This document shows, piece after piece, positions 24,376 to 33,900 of a DNA stretch of 45,496 nucleotides. A program made the position numbers and the translations under genes. The notes under the pieces are model-generated. The model worked only from the letters and a program-made list of their open reading frames with translations. It made no database searches and was not told the origin of the DNA. Source of the stretch: Candidatus Omnitrophota bacterium (GTDB lineage: Bacteria > Hinthialibacterota > Hinthialibacteria > Hinthialibacterales > Hinthialibacteraceae); NCBI GenBank assembly GCA_003598175.1, contig QZKN01000106.1:1-45496 (forward strand), given 5' to 3'. Every line of letters starts with the position of its first letter. Position 1 is the stretch's first letter.

Positions 24376-25364
24376 TGATGATCTCATTATTTGTTTATCT
24401 GATCATCGGCCTTTTGGTTCTGACGAAAGGCTCCGAATGGTTTGTTCGTTCGTCCGCCATGATCGCGCATCTGACCGGTTTGCCGAGGCTGATGATGGGC
24501 GCGATCCTGATCGGACTGGCCACCAATTTGCCCGAGTTCGCCGTTTCCATTTCCGCCGCCTGGAAAGGGCATGGCGGCATTGCGCTTGCCAATCCGGTCG
24601 GCTCCAATATCGTCAACACCGGCCTCATTTTCGGAATCTGCCTCGTCCGTTCGCGGATGGTTCTGGATCCGAAATGCTTGCCTATTCATGGGATTCCCAT
24701 GCTTCTTGCCGCCTTGTTGACCTATGTCCTGATTCTGGCGGGTTCTCTGACCTGGATCGGTGGGGGAACGCTTTTGTTTGCGTGTGTGTTGTATGTGTTC
24801 TGGTCGTTTCTCAGTGGGAAACAGGATTCTCCGGCGGAGCAACTGCTCGAAGAAGTGGGGGAGAATCGATGGGAATCCACTTTGTCACGGCGGAACCTGC
24901 AATGGACGGCGTCTATATGCCTGGCAATCATGGGGATTACCTGCGTAATTCTGGGAAGCCGGTGGGTTTTATCGACGGCAGTCGCGCTGGCACGGATATT
25001 GGAACTCTCCGAATCGGTGATTGCCCTCACGTTCATCGCCGCCGGGACTTCCCTGCCCGAACTGGCCACGGTTCTGGCCGCCGGTTCTCGCAATCATCAT
25101 GACACGTCCGTGGGAATCATTTTTGGATCCAATATTTATAATATGTTGGGCGTGATCGGAATCAGCGGATTGATCGGCCGGCTTCCCGTGGAAACCGCCA
25201 ATCGCTTGTTCGATTTTCCCGTGATGATGCTGATTCTGTTCATTCCCTTTGTTCCCCTGCTGATGAATCGCATGCCGGGACGCAAGACCGGATGGACGCT
25301 ATTAACGATCTATACGATTTATACGTATTCCTTATTCACGATTTACAAGGTGTTCGAATCATGA
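24375..25364 (+). CDS. CaCA-family cation (calcium/sodium-type) antiporter
   Basis: 329 residues from ATG 24375, overlapping the upstream stop; ATG 24378 is equally possible with GGGAG six bases upstream. About ten helices carry two inverted alpha repeats: LATNLPEFAVSISA with NPVGSNIVNTGLIFG in the first half and AAGTSLPELATVLA with GIIFGSNIYNMLGVIG in the second. Both PE motifs and the (V/F)GSNI motifs needed for cation binding are intact. The first repeat reads ATNLPE where many members have GTSLPE. It should exchange Ca2+ (or another divalent cation) for Na+ or H+ across the inner membrane. Its place between SPFH and ABC genes, with coupled starts, is unusual. Confidence 0.88.
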   Translation: MMISLFVYLIIGLLVLTKGSEWFVRSSAMIAHLTGLPRLMMGAILIGLATNLPEFAVSISAAWKGHGGIALANPVGSNIVNTGLIFGICLVRSRMVLDPKCLPIHGIPMLLAALLTYVLILAGSLTWIGGGTLLFACVLYVFWSFLSGKQDSPAEQLLEEVGENRWESTLSRRNLQWTASICLAIMGITCVILGSRWVLSTAVALARILELSESVIALTFIAAGTSLPELATVLAAGSRNHHDTSVGIIFGSNIYNMLGVIGISGLIGRLPVETANRLFDFPVMMLILFIPFVPLLMNRMPGRKTGWTLLTIYTIYTYSLFTIYKVFES

Positions 25365-26347
25365 CGGAAACCTATGCGATTCAAATGAATCGGGTCAGCC
25401 GATATTATGGGGCGCGTCCGGGAATCGTGGATGTCACCGCGACTATCCGGGAAGGACGCCTGGTGGGATTGTTGGGACCGAACGGATCGGGAAAAACCAC
25501 CACGATCCGGCTCCTCACCGGCTATCTTCCTCCGTCCGAGGGCGAGGTGCGGGTGTGCGGATACGACGTGTTCGAGGAGTCTCTCGAAGTGCGAAAGCGG
25601 ATCGGATATCTCCCGGAAAATTGCCCGCTATACCCGGAAATGCGGGTGATCGACTATCTCCGCTGGATCGGAGAATTGAAAGGCATCACCGGAAGCGAAC
25701 TGGATACGGCCATTTTTCAGAGCCTTGGCCAATGCGGATTGGATGGGATGACGGATCGCGTGATCGGTCATTTGTCGAAAGGATATCGACAGCGCGTGGG
25801 GCTGGCGTCGATCCTTTTGTTTCGACCGCCCGTCATGATTCTCGATGAACCGACGATCGGATTGGATCCGTTGCAGGCTCGCGAGTTTCGCCGGTTGATC
25901 GAGACCTTGCGGGGGCGGCATACGATCATTCTTTCCAGCCATATCCTGACCGAGGTGGAGATGTTGTGTGATGAAATACTGATTGTGAGCGAAGGGCGGC
26001 TCGTGACGCAAGGAACTCCGGATGAATTAAAAAAGCAGGTCCGTCCATTGTACCGATTGTGCTGCAAACGCCATTCGTCTTATGCATCCCTGCTTCCCGT
26101 TCTCACTTCCGCGGTTCCCGACATCCGGATTGAAGAGTACACGGAAGGGGAAGAAGGTATTTATCTTCGAATGCGTACGGTAGAATCGGATCCCCGTGAG
26201 CTGCTTTTTCAGCGCTGCGCGGAAACCGGCATCGTCATTCTTGAGATGGGGAAGGAAGAAATTACGCTCGAAGACGTGTTTGTGGAGTGGATTTGCCGCT
26301 CCAGGGAGCCATCCGAAACCGCGGAAATGAACGAGGTGAATCGATGA
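25361..26347 (+). CDS. ABC transporter ATP-binding protein (GldA/NatA type)
   Basis: 328 residues from ATG 25361, overlapping the exchanger stop by ATGA. Motifs in order: Walker A GPNGSGKTT (about 38-46), Q-loop region YLPENCPLYPEM, signature LSKGYRQRVG, Walker B VMILDEPTIGLDP and switch His in ILSSHILTEVE. A C-terminal extension of about 100 residues (DUF4162-like) follows, typical of ATPases that pair with ABC-2 permeases. It energises the fused permease encoded next. GldA-like ATPases serve gliding and export systems in Bacteroidota, while homologues elsewhere have unknown cargo. Confidence 0.92.
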   Translation: MTETYAIQMNRVSRYYGARPGIVDVTATIREGRLVGLLGPNGSGKTTTIRLLTGYLPPSEGEVRVCGYDVFEESLEVRKRIGYLPENCPLYPEMRVIDYLRWIGELKGITGSELDTAIFQSLGQCGLDGMTDRVIGHLSKGYRQRVGLASILLFRPPVMILDEPTIGLDPLQAREFRRLIETLRGRHTIILSSHILTEVEMLCDEILIVSEGRLVTQGTPDELKKQVRPLYRLCCKRHSSYASLLPVLTSAVPDIRIEEYTEGEEGIYLRMRTVESDPRELLFQRCAETGIVILEMGKEEITLEDVFVEWICRSREPSETAEMNEVNR

Positions 26348-28728
26348 AACAGGTATGGTTGATCGCGAAACGGGATTTTTTTACCTTCATGCTGTCGCCG
26401 ACGGGATTTCTGCTGCTGGCCGCGTATCTCGTGATTTCCGGTTACGTTTTCGCGGCCGATCTCTCGACGTCCCGGGAGGCGTCTCTGCAATATGTGTTTT
26501 CCACGTTCGGGATCATCTCCATTTTGTTGATTCCTCTCTTGACGATGCGGTTGATTTCCGAGGAAGTGCGAACCGGCACGTTCGAGGTCCTGGTTTCCGC
26601 GCCGGTGCAGGATTGGCAGATCATTGTGGGGAAATTCCTGGCCGGATGGATGAGTTTTCTCATGCTGTCCGCTCCGACGTTTTCTTATCTGTTCATTCTG
26701 GAGATTTGGGGAGAGCCGGACTGGTCGATGGCCTTGTGCGGGTATTTGGGACAACAGCTGCTGGCTATCCTGCTCGTGGCGCTGGGATTGTGCTGTTCGG
26801 CGGCGACCGTCAATCAGGTCCTGGCGGGAATGAGCGCGATGGTGTTGGGTCTTCTGTGGGCGACCACGCACGAATTGCGCTATTCGTTGCCCGATTCCTT
26901 CGGCGAATGGATGGCCTATTTTTCGATTTTTCATCATTATGCTCTTTTTCGGCGCGGCATTTTTGATTCCCGCGCCGTTCTGTTTTTTGTTATCGGCGCG
27001 GGAATGTTGCTTTTTCTCGCCGTCCGGCTCATCGAATCCCGGCGTTGGAAAACGGCGACGGTTCCGAATGCCGTCGCGTCTCTTCCCCGGTATTCACGCT
27101 TGACCACGATGGTTTCGGCCCTCGCATTGATCCTTTTGATGGAATGTGTGATTTCCCGGTTTTCCCGCGGGATTTGGAGCGGATACAACACGTCTCTTTT
27201 GTTGGCTAGCGGTGGATTGGCTGGTTTCGTTTTGTGGCGAAACCGCATCCGGGTGGCGGCGGCGTTGGCGAAAAAACGCAGCGGATTGGCGTTGATCGTG
27301 TGCGCCAATTGCGGCCTGATCGTCGCCATTTGGTTTTTTATATTGTATTTATCATATTTTTATTATTTTCGACTGGATCTGACCGGATCGAAAACGTACG
27401 AAATCTCCGAACTGACCCGAAACGTGTTGACCCGGATCGAAACGCCGGTGGACATCGTCGTCACCATCACGAAGCCTTCCGATCTGGTCATGAAAATCGA
27501 GAATTTGCTGGACGATTACGCTTCCCGCAGCGCCTGGTTGAAACGGCATTACATCGATCCGGCGCAGTCTCCGGCGGAAATGGATTATTGGCGGGAAAAA
27601 CTGCAATTGTCCGGTCCCTTGTCCGAAGAAATCCTGATCGCGTCCGGCGAGAAATACCGTCGTATTCCTCAAGCTGCCCTCGTTCAAAATAAGATTCTCC
27701 AGGTGGTCGAAGGACGGCGGATTCTTGGCCCCGCCTATTTTGTGGGCGAGATTGAAATCACTTCCGTGCTTCTGCATTTGACGCGTGCGCAGCCCGGCAA
27801 GGTGGTTTTCCTTTCCGGTCACGGCGAGAAAAATCCGGAAGCTGCCGGCGACGCCGGTCTGTCTCACATCGTGCAGGAATTGCAGAACGCCAATTGGGTG
27901 GTTCAACATTCCATTATCATGCCGGGCGGAAATCCGCGCTTTTCGGAGGATACGCAGGTCGTGGTCATCGCCGGTCCCCGGCAGGCGATTACGGCGGAAG
28001 AAGTGAATTCGCTTCGGCAGGTGCTGGATCGCGGCGGCGGAATTCTCTTTCTTCCGGAGCCGGGATTCGACGCCGATCTTGTGTCCTGGCTGGATACCTG
28101 GAACATACGTCTCAACAACGATATCGTGGCCGATTTTCAAAGCCACCTCGCCGGCGGGGATGCAAGCGTTCTTTATGTGCATCGATTCGACTCCCGACAT
28201 CCGATCGGCCGGAGCATGGAGAGACAGGCCGCCGTGCTTCCGGCGGCGCGGCGCATCGGCGTGAATCTCACCACTCCCAATCCCTCCGTTTACGCGACCA
28301 ATTTCATGCATACGAGCGGCAGTGGCTGGGCCTTGGAATTCAAGGAGAGCGGTCCGCTGCAGCTGGATTCGCAACGGGACCGAAAAGGCCCGATCTCTGT
28401 CGGCGTGGCGGCGGAGCGGTATCAATCGTTCGCGGATCCCGGGCATGATCCCATGCAGGGACGCATGGTGGTCATCGGGGATTCCGATTTTTGCACGAAC
28501 CAATATGTTGAATTGGCGGGAAATGCGGACCTGTTTCTCAACTGCGTGGAATGGCTGGCCGGTCGGCACGATTTGCTTTCCATTCGCCCCAAACGGGCGG
28601 AAATCTTTACACTGGCGTTGACGGCGAAGGATGTGAAATTGATTTATTGGTGGAGTATGATACTCCTACCCGGCGCGGCCATCTCCGCCGCCCTTTTCCT
28701 GAACTACAAATGGAGGAAGGCGAAATGA
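26344..28728 (+). CDS. Fused ABC-2 permease and GldG-like periplasmic domain protein
   Basis: 794 residues, overlapping the ATPase by ATGA. Residues 1-245 are a GldF-type ABC-2 permease with six helices and the RLISEEVRTGTFEVLVSAPV and KFLAGW motifs. Two or three more helices link to a GldG-type module (about 350-760). That module opens FRLDLTGSKTYEISELTRNVL and contains GKVVFLSGHGEKNP and VVVIAGPRQAITAEEVNSLRQVLDRGGGILFL, then ends in a membrane helix and KWRK. In Bacteroidota the two parts are separate proteins, GldF and GldG; here they are one chain. Cargo is unknown. The next gene (DUF4340) completes the usual trio. Confidence 0.88.
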   Translation: MKQVWLIAKRDFFTFMLSPTGFLLLAAYLVISGYVFAADLSTSREASLQYVFSTFGIISILLIPLLTMRLISEEVRTGTFEVLVSAPVQDWQIIVGKFLAGWMSFLMLSAPTFSYLFILEIWGEPDWSMALCGYLGQQLLAILLVALGLCCSAATVNQVLAGMSAMVLGLLWATTHELRYSLPDSFGEWMAYFSIFHHYALFRRGIFDSRAVLFFVIGAGMLLFLAVRLIESRRWKTATVPNAVASLPRYSRLTTMVSALALILLMECVISRFSRGIWSGYNTSLLLASGGLAGFVLWRNRIRVAAALAKKRSGLALIVCANCGLIVAIWFFILYLSYFYYFRLDLTGSKTYEISELTRNVLTRIETPVDIVVTITKPSDLVMKIENLLDDYASRSAWLKRHYIDPAQSPAEMDYWREKLQLSGPLSEEILIASGEKYRRIPQAALVQNKILQVVEGRRILGPAYFVGEIEITSVLLHLTRAQPGKVVFLSGHGEKNPEAAGDAGLSHIVQELQNANWVVQHSIIMPGGNPRFSEDTQVVVIAGPRQAITAEEVNSLRQVLDRGGGILFLPEPGFDADLVSWLDTWNIRLNNDIVADFQSHLAGGDASVLYVHRFDSRHPIGRSMERQAAVLPAARRIGVNLTTPNPSVYATNFMHTSGSGWALEFKESGPLQLDSQRDRKGPISVGVAAERYQSFADPGHDPMQGRMVVIGDSDFCTNQYVELAGNADLFLNCVEWLAGRHDLLSIRPKRAEIFTLALTAKDVKLIYWWSMILLPGAAISAALFLNYKWRKAK

Positions 28729-29279
28729 ACAAGCGGTTGACGTTGTTCCTGGCCATTGTCGCAACGGTTCTGGGCTTGCTGACCCTGCTGACTCAGAAAA
28801 AATATCGTTCGGACATGCGCTCCGGTTCGAGATCGCAATCCGTCCTGCGGATTCCCGCGAATCAGATGCTTCGCATTGAGGTCAAAACCGATTACTGGAA
28901 CAGTTTTTCATTGGAACGTGACGAGAGCGGAAAATGGGCGCTTGTGGAACCGAGCCGGGAAGCGGCTGACGAGTCGGCGGTGAATCGGCTGATCGACAAT
29001 TTATCCGATCTGCCCATCCTGGCGGAATTCGATTCTCCCGTCGATGACACGGAACGCTATCAGCAATACGGGTTATGGAGTCCACGCGGCGAAATTCTGG
29101 TGATGACCGCTGACGAAGAAGTTCTGCTGCAATTCGGCTCCGACAGCGCCATGCCGGCGGGAGTCTATTGCGCCACGAACCGAGATGACAAAATCCACGT
29201 GATTTCCACGGATGCCTTTGAAACCCTGGTCGCTCCGTTGGATCACTATCGGCTGAAGCGTAGCCCTCCGCAGGAGTAA
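28725..29279 (+). CDS. DUF4340-domain protein
   Basis: 184 residues, overlapping the Gld-type gene by ATGA. One N-terminal membrane anchor (about 5-23) is followed by a periplasmic DUF4340-like part (IEVKTDYWNSFSLERDESGKWALVEPSREAADESAVNRLIDNLSDLP). It is short compared with typical DUF4340 proteins of 300 or more residues; only about one repeat is present. The domain is a standard neighbour of GldG-like ABC genes and probably contributes to the same periplasmic assembly. It is the last gene of the coupled operon that begins at 21356. Confidence 0.8.
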   Translation: MNKRLTLFLAIVATVLGLLTLLTQKKYRSDMRSGSRSQSVLRIPANQMLRIEVKTDYWNSFSLERDESGKWALVEPSREAADESAVNRLIDNLSDLPILAEFDSPVDDTERYQQYGLWSPRGEILVMTADEEVLLQFGSDSAMPAGVYCATNRDDKIHVISTDAFETLVAPLDHYRLKRSPPQE

Positions 29280-29328
29280 AGATCACAACGAACCACGGAA
29301 TTCCCAATCCTGCCCTCTTGTGGAAACC

Positions 29329-29357
29329 TTGACATTTTCATTGCCTGATGGACTAAT
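29329..29357 (+). promoter_or_regulatory. Promoter of the Tat-exported fucose-isomerase-fold gene
   Basis: Perfect -35 TTGACA (29329-29334), 17-bp spacer and -10 ACTAAT (29352-29357), about 90 bases upstream of the ATG at 29450. This implies a separate transcription unit from the preceding ABC operon. Confidence 0.45.
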
Positions 29358-29449
29358 CACTTCCATGATAATGAATGGGAACCGGTATCGCCTCCGGTAA
29401 TCAGGAAATCCAATCGAAATCGATCACAAGATATAAAGGAGTCCATATC

Positions 29450-30874
29450 ATGAGCAACCAGTTGAATAGGCCGAAGCAAACAGAGGGGTTTTCCCGACGA
29501 ACCTTTATGGGTGGGTGTGCGGCGTTCGCCGGAGTATCCGCATTGTCGGCGTTGATTACCCCCACGGCGGCGCGAAGCGAAGTCAATGAGATCAAAACGA
29601 AAATCCGGCTGGTTTTCGCCTATCCTTCCCCGGCCAATCCGATCTGGCCCAACATCGACTATGATTTCGACGGGCATAACAAGGAATTCCTGTCTCGACT
29701 GCAAGCGGTCAGTCCGGGAATCGAATATCTTCCCGCCATCGTCATGTCGACGGATGATGCTAATAAGGTCGTGGAAAACGACAGCGAAGTGGATGGCTAT
29801 TTGATATATTTCGCGGGGTGTTTGTGGGGAAACGCGGCAGATCTCATCACCGATACGGGAAAACCCGCGGTGATCGCCGACCATCTCTTCGCCGGTTCGG
29901 GCGAATTTCTGATGTCCTACGGACGCGCCAAACGGGCGGGGAAAAAGGTGTTGGGCGTCTCGTCCTCGAAGGTCGAAGATATTGCCAGGGCGGTGCGCTG
30001 CATCCATACGCTCAAACGCCTGGAACGATCCAAAATTCTGGTCGTGGGCGGAAATCCGGATGCGCGTTTCGAGGAATTCTTCGGAACCAAAATGCTGGAT
30101 GTGCCCTTCAAGGAACTGAATGACGCCTACGATCGCCATTTGGGGACGGAGCAAGCGAAAGACCTGGCGAAAGAATGGATTCGGAACGCCGAGAAAATGA
30201 TGGAGCCGACGCGGGAGGAAATCGATAAGTCCGCAGCGATGTATTTAGCCATGCGCACAGTGCTGGATGAGCGGGAAGCGCAGGCGATCGCCATCAATTG
30301 CCTGGGCGGATTTTACGGCGGACACATTCACGCCTATCCCTGCCTGGGATTCATGCAGCTGGATGATGAAGGCTGCGTCGGCGCATGCGAGGCGGATCAA
30401 CGCTCTTGTTTTGTCAAATTAATGATGTCGTATCAAACCGGCCGCCCCGGTTTTATTTCCGATCCCGTGATCGACACCGCCAAGAATCAAATCATTTATG
30501 CGCATTGCGTGGCCCCGACGAAAGTGTTCGGCCCGGAGGGACCAAGCAATCCCTATCATCTGCGCGACCATTCCGAAGATCGACAAGGCGCGTGCGACCG
30601 TTCGCTCATGCCGCTGGGCGAAATGACGACCACGATCGAAATCATCATGGATCCCAAACAAATTCTCTTTCATCAGGGCGTTACGGTCGAAAACGTCGAC
30701 GAAGACATGGCCTGCCGCAACAAACTGGCGGTCGAGGTGAAGGGCGACGTGTACAAATTGATGGAAGGATGGGACGCCCGCGGCTGGCATCGCGTTACTT
30801 TTTATGGCGATTTCAAGCGGGAAGTATATAATCTCGCCACGTTAAAGGGATTCGAAATCGTAGAGGAAGCGTAA
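29450..30874 (+). CDS. Tat-exported L-fucose/L-arabinose isomerase-fold protein
   Basis: 474 residues from ATG 29450, with AAAGGAG eight bases upstream. A twin-arginine leader (SRRTFMGGCAAFAG, cleavage near TAARS) predicts export in folded form. The mature protein resembles the FucI/AraA-type isomerase superfamily. It has an N-terminal Rossmann-like sugar-binding region, ILVVGGNPDARFEEFFG, and a C-terminal half with CLGGFYGGHIHAYPCLGF, LDDEGCVGACEAD and a GACDRSLMPLGEMTTT strand. Acidic metal-ligand candidates are Glu and Asp in DDEGCVGACEAD. Cytoplasmic isomerases lack Tat leaders, so a periplasmic carbohydrate- or metal-related role is inferred. Exact substrate unknown. Confidence 0.75.
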   Translation: MSNQLNRPKQTEGFSRRTFMGGCAAFAGVSALSALITPTAARSEVNEIKTKIRLVFAYPSPANPIWPNIDYDFDGHNKEFLSRLQAVSPGIEYLPAIVMSTDDANKVVENDSEVDGYLIYFAGCLWGNAADLITDTGKPAVIADHLFAGSGEFLMSYGRAKRAGKKVLGVSSSKVEDIARAVRCIHTLKRLERSKILVVGGNPDARFEEFFGTKMLDVPFKELNDAYDRHLGTEQAKDLAKEWIRNAEKMMEPTREEIDKSAAMYLAMRTVLDEREAQAIAINCLGGFYGGHIHAYPCLGFMQLDDEGCVGACEADQRSCFVKLMMSYQTGRPGFISDPVIDTAKNQIIYAHCVAPTKVFGPEGPSNPYHLRDHSEDRQGACDRSLMPLGEMTTTIEIIMDPKQILFHQGVTVENVDEDMACRNKLAVEVKGDVYKLMEGWDARGWHRVTFYGDFKREVYNLATLKGFEIVEEA

Positions 30875-30947
30875 TGTGTAAAAAATTACATAAATAGTCA
30901 ATTTCCTGTACAGCACTTCCGCCTGTCCCGACGCCGCACACACTCCC

Positions 30948-33900
30948 TTAATTTCCCCCAATTTTGGAAGGAGTATAAAGAAACACGTTATTTTCGTGCG
31001 TTTCTTCATCGACAATCTCGTCGGGATCGATGATCATTTTAAAATATTCGATGTCGGCGGGAATTTTGATGCCGCCGGCGCTGTATCTCTCACCGGGCTC
31101 GAGAGATACGAATTTGGGAATGGGCTGCTTGATTTCCTTGCCATTCGGCTGTTTCAGCGCCATCTCGATGACGATTTTTTCGGCAGGACTTTCTCCTTGA
31201 TTGACGATTTCAAAATAGATTTGGAATAGCAGCCCATTGTTTATCGGTTCGATCTTCGTTCGCGTTACATCGAAGACGAGATCCGCTTTTTTTCGAACGT
31301 TGATCGCGGTGGAAATTGTATTGTTGTCTTCGTTTTCCTCCTCGATCCGTTTATTCGAATCGATTTCCAGCGAGAGCGTGTGATCCCCGTCGTTGTCGGT
31401 CGGATCCCAGCGCACACGGACCGGAAATTCTTCGCCGGGATCGATTCGTGGGACTTTCGCGCCTTGCGAACCAACAACCACTTTAAACGGGGTTTTCCCT
31501 TTTTTTGTTTTTTCCGCGAAACCGGAAACATATACATCTTCGGCGCTTGCCTTGCCCTCATTTCGCACTGTCGCGGAAACGAAGATGGTTTCGCCGGAGC
31601 GTGGAGACCGCGGTTCCACAACGATCGAATCCGATTGGAAGGTCAGATCGGGCAATCGGCCGGTCGTGGCGGGAATAAAGGCGGAAGCCGTTTCTTTCGG
31701 CGGCAGAGAAATCGATCCGTGTCCGACAACGATTCGTTCGTTTCGAGTTGTAAACGCATCGATCCCGATAGTTTTGATGTTCGTATCGTCGGAAGAAAGA
31801 CGGCCCTTCACGTGATCGATGGTTTCCGGATTGGAAGCCAGTTCTTGTTCGATTCGTACGTCGCCTTCGGTGGCTGACCAGACCGTGAAACCGGCGGCGC
31901 TTTGAATCTCGTCGGGAATGGTCCAGGTATAATCCCAACCCTGATCCGTCGATTCCACTTCTCCGGCGATCGGAATGAACGAAGGGAAGGCAATAGTCGG
32001 GTCGCCGAGAATGCAAAATTGGTCTTTCGGTTCAAACGTCGGATGGTAGGCCAATCCGATCAGTTGGGCGGCGAAGAATATTTGCCCTTGCGTTCGCAAT
32101 CGATAGGTAAACGCCGCTTCGTGCATGGCGCGGGCCAGCACGACGTGATCGCTGGGATACCCGCGGCCGGTCGCGCCGATCAGCGTGACGGCGCCGCCGT
32201 TCGGATGCGTCAGCAAATCCTCCCCGATCGAGATGTTCCACTTCTCGCGCGGATAATCGAACGAAGTGGTCTCGCAGGTAAACGCCCAAATAATCGGTTG
32301 GCGGCGCAAATTCGTCAATTTTTTCACGTCCGAAAATTTCGAACCGCCGCCGAAAAACATACGCTCCTCGCCAAACACATTCGGCGCGCCGTGGCCGAAA
32401 AATTCCCATAAAAATACGCCCTGCTCAATAATGTTCAGGATGTCTTTCGTGGCTTCGAGACTCGTTTTGGCTCGCAACGATGCGCGCAGGCGTTCGGGCA
32501 GATAAATGTTGTCGATCAGCGGATAATCGACGATATGCCTTCGCGTCAAACGAAAGTGTTTGGGAATCCATTGTTCCGCCAATTCATTGGAATATTGCTC
32601 GAAGGTATCGTCGGTCAGCAGGAATAAGCGGTTGAGCCAATCGCCGGGCAACGGATTTTCTTTATAACGAATGGTTTTCTCCATAACCGTCTGTAGTTCC
32701 GTCGCGGACCGCACCGGCCAGCGGGCGATCATCATGTCCGAAATCCCGTCGCCGGGATCGTCGCAGCGGGTAAACCAGTTTTCCACGGCGTACAACATGT
32801 GCTCGCGAAAACCGGGAACGATATTCACCACGCCGTTGCGATAACGCCCCCAATAATCCCACGTCGCGTCGCCGATCAGAAGAACATACGACGGCTTGGG
32901 ATTTGCCCAATGATGAAAGGCATGATGAAGAAACGAGCGAATGGCGTAGGGAGATAAACGGCCGTCGCCGAACACATCGTAAATATCCTCAATCGCGGCG
33001 AAACGAATCGTGTACCCTTCGCGCCGCAGCGAGGATTGAAACAGGGAAAGGATGGATTCCCACTCGCCGGGGGCGATCAATATCACGTCGGCCTGCCGAT
33101 CGTCATGCCAGGAAAACGACCGCGACTCCATACTGCCTTTTTTTTCTATCGTCACTTCATCGACGATGGCATCAGCCGATTGAAAATAAATGCGCCAATC
33201 CGCGTCTGTATTCGGTAATTGCGCCGTTTTACGCTCACCGGAAGCGAGGCCGACGTCTTCCAAACGGCTCCCCTGATTCCGTATCCACCACACCCATTCG
33301 ACGCCGGCCGGAATCGTGATGGTTTGAGTCGGCTGCGTGGGGAAAAACGGCTGATCGCAGGGGTAGGCGCGTGTAAAATAATCCATTTCGACCCAATCCA
33401 GGAAAACTCCGACGGACGGATCGGAATAGGTATTCTTCAGCGCTACTTCGATGGACAATTCGTTGGTTCCGGATTTCAACTGATCCGGCCCGATCGTGGC
33501 CGTCGCGGAATACAAACCGGCGCCGACGGAAGATAGTACTCCAACCAGCGGATTCCCGTTGTATAGGGCCGTGAGAGCATCGGTGGCCAAGGAAATATAC
33601 GCCGGCTGCGCGCCGATTTGAAATCGGATCGCGGCGGTAACCGGTTCAATTGTCGGAGGAAGCGAAAACGATAATTCCTTCTTTCCCTCCTGCTTGAAGT
33701 CGTGCCACATCCAATAATCTGCCTGTTTTTCGTTTTTGTTGTGTTCTTCCACAAACAAATGATCTTCTTCCAAACGGCAAAATTGTTGAAAAAGGGAATG
33801 TCCCTCGTTCACGCCGCGGGATTTTGTTGGCGTAATCAACAGATGATGTTCCGGCGAGGAAACGAACCACGTCGCCGTTTCCGCCGCATACGGGGAATCC

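Noticed and set aside
27352..28569. 405-residue antisense frame inside the GldG-type gene
   Set aside because: The plus frame has clear GldG motifs and coupled starts; the antisense frame lacks a ribosome site and any motif.
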